28,876 nt of DNA from JAVSMW01 sp032027005 (GTDB lineage: Bacteria > Bacillota > Thermincolia > Thermincolales > UBA2595): the NCBI GenBank assembly GCA_032027005.1, contig JAVSMW010000006.1, forward strand, positions 210,565-239,440, written 5' to 3'. A model generated the notes under the pieces. The model was given only the letters and a program-made list of their open reading frames with translations, did no database searches and was not told the DNA's origin. This document shows positions 1-6,095 of this stretch, in pieces; the stretch's first letter is position 1; every line of letters begins with the position of its first letter. The position numbers and the translations under genes were made by a program.

Positions 1-66
1 TGCGGCTGGCGAAACCCCAACGTGCCTTTAGGCACAGCCAGTAATAGGCCCTTATAGGGCTCCATT
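1..66. mobile_element. Structured tail, possible IS200/IS605-type end (partial)
   Basis: This stretch folds into nested hairpins. CTGGC (6-10) pairs with GCCAG (37-41) around an inner GTGCC/GGCAC hairpin with loop TTTA (22-35), and a GCCCT/AGGGC hairpin follows at about 49-60. Sequences of the type GAAACCCCAAC followed by a small CTTTAG hairpin are common just after tnpB genes, so this may be the tail of an element lying outside the window. No coding sequence is visible here, and the assignment is inference. Confidence 0.3.
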
Positions 67-106
67 AAAAACCCCCCGCTTTGCGGGGGGATAATTATTG
101 CTTTTA
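66..106. terminator. Intrinsic terminator hairpin
   Basis: An 8-bp all-GC stem, CCCCCCGC (72-79) with GCGGGGGG (83-90) and loop TTT, is preceded by an A run and followed by a T-rich stretch. It can terminate transcription arriving from the left, and the A run also allows the opposite direction. It isolates the methyltransferase operon from whatever lies upstream. Confidence 0.8.
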
Positions 107-137
107 TTTTTTAAACACGCAATTAGCATTAAAGCGG

Positions 138-165
138 TTGACATTAAATATAATTATGATAAAAT
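138..165 (+). promoter_or_regulatory. Sigma-A-type promoter of the methyltransferase operon
   Basis: TTGACA (138-143) is followed after 16 bp by TAAAAT (160-165). The predicted transcription start falls just before the palindrome at 179-196, so a bound repressor would block initiation or early elongation. The -35 box is a perfect consensus and the -10 box is a weaker match. Confidence 0.55.
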
Positions 166-178
166 ATAAACAAGGACA

Positions 179-196
179 TACCTGTATATACAGGTA
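179..196. promoter_or_regulatory. 18-bp perfect palindrome, candidate GntR-family operator
   Basis: TACCTGTATATACAGGTA is a perfect inverted repeat between the promoter and the first methyltransferase start. GntR/HutC-type regulators bind short AT-centred palindromes of this form, and a GntR/UTRA gene lies in the same locus (5285-5983). Its core TGTATATAC recurs at about 4571-4579, just upstream of the second corrinoid-protein gene. Binding by that regulator is inference. Confidence 0.6.
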
Positions 197-237
197 AATA
201 TCAATAACGTTGGCGGTGTTGGGAGGTAAAAATATTA

Positions 238-1047
238 GTGATAATTATCGGTGAAAAAATCAATGGCACAATCCCAAGTGTGAAAAATGCAATTCAGGTA
301 AAAGATGAAGCATTAATTCGGGATTTGGCCCTCAGACAAACTGAGGCAGGTGCTGACTATCTTGATGTATGTGCAAGTACAGCACCGGAATTAGAACGGG
401 AAACCCTGATCTGGTTGATGGGCATTGTCCAGGATACTGTTGCAACCCCTCTTAGTATTGACAGCCCGGATCCCAGAATTATTGAAGAGGTTTTCAAGTA
501 TGCGAGAAAGCCTGGGCTTATCAACTCGGTATCCGGGGAAGGTGAAAAATGTGAGATTATTTATCCTCTGGTCCGGGGAACCGATTGGCAGGTTATTGTA
601 TTAACATGTGACAACAGAGGAATCCCATCTGATGTGCAGACCAGAGTGGAAATTACAAAAACACTCGTAGAAAAAGCAGCCAAGTATGATATTACTCCTG
701 ACAGAATCCATATTGACCCAGTTGTCATGGCTCTATCCGCAGATAACCGGTCGCTGCTGAACTTTGTTGAGACATTAAAAACTGTCAAGAATCTTTATCC
801 AACAGTCAAAGTTACCTCCGGCTTAAGCAACATTTCTTTTGGGATGCCCCTGCGTAAAGTCGTAAACCAACACTTTTTTACTTTAGCAGCTTATGCAGGA
901 ATGGATTCTGCAATTATGGACCCCTGTAACAGAGATATGTATACAACGCTGCTTGCAACAGAAGCCCTTCTGGGTTTGGACAAATTCTGCAGAAATTTTT
1001 CCAACGCTTACCGTAAAAACAAAATAGGCCCTGTTAAAGTTAACTAA
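238..1047 (+). CDS. Methyltetrahydrofolate:corrinoid methyltransferase (MeTr/MtvA-like, MT-II)
   Basis: This cytoplasmic pterin-binding TIM-barrel protein of 269 aa is close to the usual MeTr length. It is expected to move a methyl group between a corrinoid protein and tetrahydrofolate. Family signatures visible are GEKINGT at the N-terminus, SIDSPDP, the GLINSVSGE strand, DPVVMALS and the SGLSNISFGMP motif, which carries the Asn placed near N5 of the pterin in known MeTr structures. The GTG start is set by GGGAGG about 10 nt upstream. It is the first gene of the locus, behind a promoter and an operator-like palindrome, and is followed by its likely partner corrinoid gene. In a demethylation system it would be methyltransferase II. 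The fold is confident; the physiological partner is inferred from the neighbours. Confidence 0.9.
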   Translation: MIIIGEKINGTIPSVKNAIQVKDEALIRDLALRQTEAGADYLDVCASTAPELERETLIWLMGIVQDTVATPLSIDSPDPRIIEEVFKYARKPGLINSVSGEGEKCEIIYPLVRGTDWQVIVLTCDNRGIPSDVQTRVEITKTLVEKAAKYDITPDRIHIDPVVMALSADNRSLLNFVETLKTVKNLYPTVKVTSGLSNISFGMPLRKVVNQHFFTLAAYAGMDSAIMDPCNRDMYTTLLATEALLGLDKFCRNFSNAYRKNKIGPVKVN

Positions 1048-1094
1048 ATAGTTAAAGCGTATCCTGGCTATTCTCAGCCCAAAATTTGTCCGAT

Positions 1095-1203
1095 GGCTAA
1101 TCGCCACTATGACTCCCGCTTCTGTAAGCGGGAGATAAGTGGCGCTAAGCCCCTGGATAAGTTCAACTAAACTTTTTGTGGAGTTTGAAACTCCACAAAA
1201 AGT
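1095..1203. repeat. Nested hairpin plus 33-nt palindrome between MT-II and corrinoid genes
   Basis: CGCCACT (1102-1108) pairs with AGTGGCG (1138-1144) around an inner 9-bp stem CTCCCGCTT/AAGCGGGAG (1113-1121, 1126-1134). GTTCAACTAAACT follows at 1161, then a perfect 16-bp inverted repeat with a 1-nt centre (1171-1203). No U-run follows, so it is not a classical terminator. The inner hairpin and the GTTCAACT block resemble the structure at 24163-24257, which suggests a small mobile or REP-like family inserted inside the operon. Confidence 0.6.
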
Positions 1204-1247
1204 AAGTTTCACTTTATAATATAATAATAATCATGGGGGGATGAAAG

Positions 1248-1886
1248 ATGTTAGATTTGAATGTATTAACCCAGGCAGTTGGAGATCTTAACGAGTCCAC
1301 AGTAGTAGAAATGCTGGAATCATTTGTGGCATCAAATCCAAGCGGAGAGGAGGCATACAGTGTAGTAGGTGCCTGCCAGCAGGGGATGGCTGTGGTTGGA
1401 GACCTGTTTGAAAAAAACGAGTACTTTGTAGGGGACTTGATTTTCGCCGGGGAACTGCTGACCAAGGCAATTGACATCCTTAAACCTGTAATTAGCGGGG
1501 ACGATTCCAAGAAAATTGGTTCAATTGTTGTAGGTACTGTGGCAGGTGATCTCCACGATATCGGCAAAAACATTTTTGCCAGCATGATTGAAGCAGCCGG
1601 TTTTGAAGTGTATGATCTCGGAATTGACGTAACACCCGGTGCTTTTGTAGAAAAAGTAAAAGAACTCAAGCCGCAGGTACTGGGCATGAGCGGTGTGCTT
1701 ACCCTGGCCCTTGACTCCATGAAGGATACGGTAGCTGCCCTCAAAGAAGCCGGCCTCCGGGACAACATAAAAATTATTATTGGTGGTAACCCTGTAACAG
1801 AAGATGCCTGTGTGCAAATTGGTGCCGATGATTTCGTAACCAACGCCGCAGAAGGCGTTAAAAAATGCCAAGGGTGGGTGAATTAG
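1248..1886 (+). CDS. Corrinoid protein (MtvC/MtaC-like methyl carrier)
   Basis: This 212-aa two-domain cobalamin carrier shuttles a methyl group between the substrate-specific and folate-specific methyltransferases. The N-terminal helical cap domain covers about residues 1-88. The C-terminal Rossmann-type B12 domain carries D101-L-H103-D-I-G106, the DxHxxG motif whose His is the lower cobalt ligand, followed by SGVLTL and GGNPVTEDAC. The ATG is preceded by GGGGGG. It lies 200 bp after the methyltransferase II gene, with a structured element between them, and abuts the UROD-family methyltransferase, the standard order of three-component O-, N- or S-demethylases. A second corrinoid protein is encoded at 4612-5292. 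Confidence 0.92.
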   Translation: MLDLNVLTQAVGDLNESTVVEMLESFVASNPSGEEAYSVVGACQQGMAVVGDLFEKNEYFVGDLIFAGELLTKAIDILKPVISGDDSKKIGSIVVGTVAGDLHDIGKNIFASMIEAAGFEVYDLGIDVTPGAFVEKVKELKPQVLGMSGVLTLALDSMKDTVAALKEAGLRDNIKIIIGGNPVTEDACVQIGADDFVTNAAEGVKKCQGWVN

Positions 1887-1887
1887 T

Positions 1888-3042
1888 ATGTCAAATATGT
1901 TAGCTTTGGCACAGGAAAGAACTCAGTTGTTTCGGGATTTATTTGAAAGTAAAATACCCAAAAGAGTTCCGGTTACCTCTTTTATTGCCCACGAATTTGC
2001 GATTCAATATGCCGGTCAAGATTTAACAGAAGCCCAATGGGATATTGACGGGCTCGAACCCATCTTTAATAAAACATGTCAGGATTTTTACTCAGATTTG
2101 CTGCCGGTTTCTGCCTTTAGATTACCCTCCTTTTACAAGATTTTAGGCTCAAAAAACTTCGTCATGGGTTCCAACGGTTTCCTCCAGCACCCCGAGGTTG
2201 AGGGGCTGGCTATCGAAGATTACGATGCCTTTATTGCCTCTCCCTTTGACTGCATTGTTGAAAAGGTACTGCCGAAGCTTTATGCGAACCTCGATACAGA
2301 TTCGGCTTCCAAAGCAATGGTGATGGCCAAGGCCTTCAAGGCCTTTAGTGATGATATGGGTAATGTCGGCGCGATTTATGGAAGGCTCATTCAAAAATTC
2401 GGTTACGGTTTTGTGAACTTGTTCTCCGGTTTCTGTGAGGCGCCTTTTGACATAATCACCGACCAGTTGAGGGGCTTTAAAAATATTTCTATTGATGTCA
2501 GAAGGATTCCTGACAAAGTTGAAGCAGCAGTGGAAGCTGCTCTCCCCTTGATGATTAAAATGGGGACTCCGCCTGTCATATCGCCGGATAATGCTACCTT
2601 TATTCCCTTGCACATGGCGCCATACCTAAGGGATAAGGATTTTGAAAAACTGTATTGGCCAACTTTCAAGAAGCTTGTTGAAGGATTAAAAGCAATAGGG
2701 ATGCGATCATACCTGTTTGTTGAGAATGACTGGATGCGCTATCTTGACTATTTGGCGGAACTACCTGAAGGAACTGTAATGATGTTTGAGTATGGTGACC
2801 CTAAAATGGTCAAAGAAAAACTTGGCAAAAAACACATTATTGGCGGCTTTTATCCGGTTTCTTTGTTAAAAACCGGGACCAAAGAACAGTGTGTTGATAA
2901 GGCCAAAGAACTCATTGATATCCTGGCTCCAGGCGGCCGTTATTTCTTTAGCTTTGACAAGGTTATCATTACCCTGGACAGTGCCAATGTTGAAAACACT
3001 AAGGCTGTTCTGAATTACATGGCGCAAAACGCCAATTATTAA
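1888..3042 (+). CDS. UROD/MtaA-family methyltransferase (probable substrate:corrinoid MT-I)
   Basis: This 384-aa protein of the uroporphyrinogen decarboxylase-like methyltransferase superfamily is probably the enzyme that takes a methyl group from the substrate and loads it on the adjacent corrinoid protein. It starts one base after the corrinoid gene ends. MtvB/OdmB demethylases of acetogens belong to this superfamily and occur in the same gene order. The HxC...C zinc signature of MtaA is not evident. Where an LHxC-type stretch would be expected, the sequence reads LFVENDW, and the only nearby Cys is in TKEQC. Substrate prediction is therefore unsafe; a methoxylated aromatic is one option, and methylamine, betaine or thiol substrates cannot be excluded. 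It is followed by a small gene with a very strong ribosome binding site. Confidence 0.8.
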   Translation: MSNMLALAQERTQLFRDLFESKIPKRVPVTSFIAHEFAIQYAGQDLTEAQWDIDGLEPIFNKTCQDFYSDLLPVSAFRLPSFYKILGSKNFVMGSNGFLQHPEVEGLAIEDYDAFIASPFDCIVEKVLPKLYANLDTDSASKAMVMAKAFKAFSDDMGNVGAIYGRLIQKFGYGFVNLFSGFCEAPFDIITDQLRGFKNISIDVRRIPDKVEAAVEAALPLMIKMGTPPVISPDNATFIPLHMAPYLRDKDFEKLYWPTFKKLVEGLKAIGMRSYLFVENDWMRYLDYLAELPEGTVMMFEYGDPKMVKEKLGKKHIIGGFYPVSLLKTGTKEQCVDKAKELIDILAPGGRYFFSFDKVIITLDSANVENTKAVLNYMAQNANY

Positions 3043-3059
3043 AGGAGGAGGGGTTTGAA

Positions 3060-3203
3060 GTGCAATCAAAGTTTTATAAAACCTGGGAAGAATATAAAGC
3101 CGAGAATCCTGAAATAACTGAAAAGCAAGAAAAGGTAATGGCCCCCAAAATCCAAAGCTATGAGGACGCGCTGTTTGGATTTATCATGTTCCTTTGTGCG
3201 TAA
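3060..3203 (+). CDS. Small unrecognised protein, 47 aa
   Basis: This short reading frame starts with GTG and is preceded at 3041-3051 by AAAGGAGGAGG, the strongest ribosome binding site in the locus. The product is mainly charged and hydrophilic (TWEEYKAENPEITEKQEKV) with a hydrophobic end, GFIMFLCA. It begins 17 nt after the UROD-family methyltransferase and is followed by a hairpin and the transporter gene. I do not recognise a family. The strong initiation site and tight operon placement argue that it is translated; it could be a small partner of the methyltransferase or the remnant of a longer gene. Confidence 0.55.
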   Translation: MQSKFYKTWEEYKAENPEITEKQEKVMAPKIQSYEDALFGFIMFLCA

Positions 3204-3237
3204 TGTATTTAGAAAAATGATTTTCATTCAATAGCAG

Positions 3238-3262
3238 GCGGGGAGAGCAGGACTCTCTCCGC
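3238..3262 (+). other. Intergenic hairpin before the transporter gene
   Basis: GCGGGGAGAG (3238-3247) pairs with CTCTCTCCGC (3253-3262), ten pairs including one G-U, with a 5-nt loop. There is no T-run, so an mRNA stability or processing element is more likely than a terminator. Just upstream, AATGATTTTCATT (about 3216-3230) is a short AT-rich inverted repeat. Confidence 0.4.
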
Positions 3263-3288
3263 TTAATTGGTAGGAAGGGGGAGGTGTT

Positions 3289-4545
3289 GTGAGTGATATT
3301 TTAAGGCCGGCCGGCTCACCTTATAGATGGGTTATTCTGCTTATTATGTGGTGTTCTTTGTTTGTGGCGCTGGCCGCGCAGTTCCAGATAGCAGGGCTGG
3401 CTTACAAAATAATTCCGGATTTCGGACTTACACCGGGGCAGTTCTCGTTAATTTTAACTGCGCCGATGCTGGCGGGGGTCTGTTTCAGCTTTGCGGCAGG
3501 GGCTCTGGCAGATAAATTTGGTGTAAAACAGGTTGTGACCATAGGATTTATTTTCTCCATCATTGGCGCGTTTTTCCGCTATGCCGCCCACGACTTTTGG
3601 GGGTTGTTTGTTTTAATGTTTCTGGCCGGGATTTGTCCGGGCTTTCTTAACGCAAATGTATCAAAGCTTTTGGGATCATGGTTTCCCAAAGAGCAAATGG
3701 GAGCCGCTATAGGCATTTATCTATCTGCCCTGGGGGTCGGTATCACAGTGGCTTTGGCAACTTCCGCCCTTTTTCCCACCACCAAAAGCGCTTTTATGGC
3801 CTCGGGGATTTTTATGGCGGTAGTAGGGGTTTTATGGATTATCCTGATCAAACCCAAGCCTCAGGGTACACCTGACTTACCGGTAATGCCGGTCACAAAA
3901 TACATTGGTGTGGCCGCTAAGAGTAAAAACGTATGGTTAGTAGGTCTGGCTCTGATGTTTTTTATGGGTAATTCCATGGCTTTTTCCGGCTTTCTGTCTA
4001 ACGCCTTGCATGAGGCTAAAGGGTTAAGTCCGGTAACTGCAGGTTTTTTTGCGTCATTAGTTACCTTTGGAACAATAGTGGGCAGTATAATTGGTCCGGT
4101 TCTGTCAGGCCGCATTGGCAGAATTAAAGGCTTTTTGCTCCCCGTTTCTGTAGTCGGTGCAGCCGTGGGTTACGCCTCCTGGAATTTACCCCAGGGATTA
4201 GGCATGACAGTGCTGCTTGTTATTTTTGGTGTATTATCAGGTATGTGTGCACCTTTACTTATGTCATTTCCAATGCTGCTGCCGGAGATAGGTCCTGTAT
4301 ATGCGGGAAGTGCGGGAGGAATTATTGGAACCCTTCAGGTTATTGGTGCGGTTTTTATTCCATCCTTTATATTGATTCCGGCCGCGGGAAGTAATTATGA
4401 TATGTTTTTTGCATTGAGCAGCATATGTCTATTAGTCGCCGGGGTTGTTATCCTGTTTCTTCCTGAACTAGGTGGCAGCGCCCCCTCAACATCCAAGACC
4501 GGCTCGGAACATACTGAGTTTGTTGACAAAAATAAGTGTGGGTAA
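3289..4545 (+). CDS. Major facilitator superfamily transporter
   Basis: This 418-aa integral membrane protein has about 12 hydrophobic helices and the MFS loop 2-3 motif GALADKFGVK. It is built like the CynX/NarK and oxalate:formate branch of MFS permeases. The GTG start follows GGGGGAGGTG closely. It sits between the methyltransferase trio and the second corrinoid gene, so it most likely imports the methylated substrate or exports the demethylated product. The C-terminal tail after the last helix is short and polar. Transport direction and substrate cannot be read from the sequence. Confidence 0.88.
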   Translation: MSDILRPAGSPYRWVILLIMWCSLFVALAAQFQIAGLAYKIIPDFGLTPGQFSLILTAPMLAGVCFSFAAGALADKFGVKQVVTIGFIFSIIGAFFRYAAHDFWGLFVLMFLAGICPGFLNANVSKLLGSWFPKEQMGAAIGIYLSALGVGITVALATSALFPTTKSAFMASGIFMAVVGVLWIILIKPKPQGTPDLPVMPVTKYIGVAAKSKNVWLVGLALMFFMGNSMAFSGFLSNALHEAKGLSPVTAGFFASLVTFGTIVGSIIGPVLSGRIGRIKGFLLPVSVVGAAVGYASWNLPQGLGMTVLLVIFGVLSGMCAPLLMSFPMLLPEIGPVYAGSAGGIIGTLQVIGAVFIPSFILIPAAGSNYDMFFALSSICLLVAGVVILFLPELGGSAPSTSKTGSEHTEFVDKNKCG

Positions 4546-4569
4546 TAATATTAAAACGATGGTATATTG

Positions 4570-4580
4570 CTGTATATACG
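4570..4580. promoter_or_regulatory. Operator-like half of the upstream palindrome
   Basis: CTGTATATACG repeats the core of the palindrome at 179-196, with the left half and centre intact and the right half degenerate. It lies about 30 bp before the second corrinoid-protein start and upstream of the GntR gene, as expected for an autoregulatory site. Confidence 0.4.
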
Positions 4581-4611
4581 TCCTGCGAATGCGGTAGTGT
4601 TGGAGGATAAG

Positions 4612-5292
4612 ATGGAAGACCTGAAAAAAATTGAAAGAAAAATAATAGAGCATGTAGAGCAACTTGATCAGGAAGAGGTCATCACATTAGCTGATCAGGC
4701 ACTGGATGCCGGTATTGAACCATTACGCCTGTTAGAGCTGATGGATGAGGGTATGAACAGGGTAGGACAGCTGTATGAAAGTAAAATATATTTCATTGCT
4801 GACCTCATTATGGCTGGTTTGATTTTTAAAGATATTATTAAGCTTGAAAAGATGGCAGCTCACTTCCAGCGCAGCCATAACAAAAGAATTGGCACAATGT
4901 TGATTGGGACGGTGAAAGATGATATCCATGATATCGGAAAAGATATTTTCCGCAGCATGGCCGAGGCCAATGGCTTTGAAGTTATTGATATTGGTGTAGA
5001 TGTCCCCAAGGAACTCTTTGTATCTAAAATTATTGAAAACAAACCTGATATTGTCGGACTTAGCGGGGTACTGACAAATACCATTGAAGCCATGAGAGAG
5101 GTTGTTGAAGCAATTGATAAGGCGGGGCTAAGGGATACCGTCAGGATTATTGCGGGGGGCAACCACATAACTGAAGATGCCTGCAGGTTTATTGGTGCCG
5201 ACAGCTATGCAAACGATGCTTCATTAGGAGTAAAACGGTGCAAAGAGTGGATTAGCTCTGTCCTGGGAAAAGGAGTTCACATAAATGATTAA
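4612..5292 (+). CDS. Second corrinoid protein (MtvC/MtaC-like)
   Basis: This 226-aa paralogue of the protein at 1248-1886 has the same cap plus B12-domain layout and an intact D104-I-H106-D-I-G109 motif, followed by SGVLTN and GGNHITEDAC. I chose the ATG at 4612 because TTGGAGGATAAG lies directly before it. A TTG at 4567 would extend the frame through an operator-like sequence and lacks a binding site. The gene overlaps the GntR start by 8 nt, so the two are translationally coupled. No second MT-I gene is adjacent, so it may share the UROD methyltransferase or serve one encoded elsewhere. It lacks long identical stretches to the first carrier, so it is not a recent duplication. Confidence 0.9.
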   Translation: MEDLKKIERKIIEHVEQLDQEEVITLADQALDAGIEPLRLLELMDEGMNRVGQLYESKIYFIADLIMAGLIFKDIIKLEKMAAHFQRSHNKRIGTMLIGTVKDDIHDIGKDIFRSMAEANGFEVIDIGVDVPKELFVSKIIENKPDIVGLSGVLTNTIEAMREVVEAIDKAGLRDTVRIIAGGNHITEDACRFIGADSYANDASLGVKRCKEWISSVLGKGVHIND

Positions 5293-5983
5293 CCCGGTTT
5301 ACCTTAAAATCGTAGAAGATATTAAGAAGAAAATAAACACTGCTGAATTAAAATCTGGAGACGCGATAAGTTCCGAAGCAGCTTTATGCAAAGAATATGG
5401 TGCCAGCCGGATGACCGTGAGAAAGGGACTAGCAGTTCTGGTCAATGAAGGATATATCTATTCAATTCCGGGTAAGGGGAATTTTGTAAAAAATCCTGAT
5501 TTTGATAAATATATAATCAAATACAATGAAATGAGCAATTCCATCAATACTGTTGACAAAACACGGTTACTGGAAGTAAATATTGTGGTGCCTGATGAAA
5601 AACTGGCCAACAGCTTGCAAATCACCAGAAACAAAAATGTTATCGTGATTCGCCGCTTGTTTTTTACTGATGGTGAGCCTGTGGCTTATGATGTCAAATA
5701 CTTACTCTATCAAAAAGGAATGCCTATTGTTGAAAAGGAAATTGAGCAAGCAACATTTCCTGAAATGATGGCAAAGAGCATACCCCTTTTTGCTTTAAAA
5801 AAGGAACTGACCATTTATGCCCAGATCCCGGACGAAGATATTAAGAGATATTTGGATATCTATAATAATGTTGCCCTATTGGTTGTGGAGCAGAAGCTTT
5901 ATAATAACGAAGACAAGCCAATAGGTCTGGGAATTACTTATTACAGGGGAGACTACATTAAGCTGCAGGGAATTACTGAATAA
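5285..5983 (+). CDS. GntR-family transcriptional regulator (HutC/UTRA subfamily)
   Basis: This 232-aa regulator has an N-terminal winged helix-turn-helix (about residues 5-70) with the typical ISSEAALCKEYGASRMTVRKGL recognition region and GYIYSIPGKGNFV wing. The C-terminal UTRA effector-binding domain (about 85-230) includes VIRRLFFTDGEPVAYD. Such regulators are usually repressors released by a small molecule related to the pathway. The ATG overlaps the corrinoid gene stop, and AAGGAG is the binding site. The palindrome at 179-196 and its partial copy at 4570 are the obvious candidate operators. The ligand may be the methylated substrate or its product; that is inference. Confidence 0.9.
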   Translation: MINPVYLKIVEDIKKKINTAELKSGDAISSEAALCKEYGASRMTVRKGLAVLVNEGYIYSIPGKGNFVKNPDFDKYIIKYNEMSNSINTVDKTRLLEVNIVVPDEKLANSLQITRNKNVIVIRRLFFTDGEPVAYDVKYLLYQKGMPIVEKEIEQATFPEMMAKSIPLFALKKELTIYAQIPDEDIKRYLDIYNNVALLVVEQKLYNNEDKPIGLGITYYRGDYIKLQGITE

Positions 5984-6005
5984 GGTAAAAAGCTTATTGA
6001 TGAAA

Positions 6006-6040
6006 GCTGCATCTGTTACTGGTGCAGTTTTGTAGTTTTA
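6006..6040 (+). terminator. Weak hairpin after the GntR gene
   Basis: CTGCATC (6007-6013) can pair with GGTGCAG (6021-6027) through a 7-nt loop, followed by TTTTGTAGTTTT. It may attenuate transcription into the activator genes, but the stem is short and contains a G-U pair. Confidence 0.35.
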
Positions 6041-6095
6041 GAGATTAATCACATACCGGAAGTGAAATATTTTTTTATATGGGGGGATTACTGTT

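Noticed and set aside
3216..3230. Fur box before the MFS gene
   Set aside because: AATGATTTTCATT is only a partial match to the 19-bp Fur consensus, and the transporter context points to methyl metabolism rather than iron.
4567..4611. TTG start at 4567 for the second corrinoid protein
   Set aside because: It has no ribosome binding site and would translate the operator-like sequence; the ATG at 4612 follows GGAGG at proper distance.
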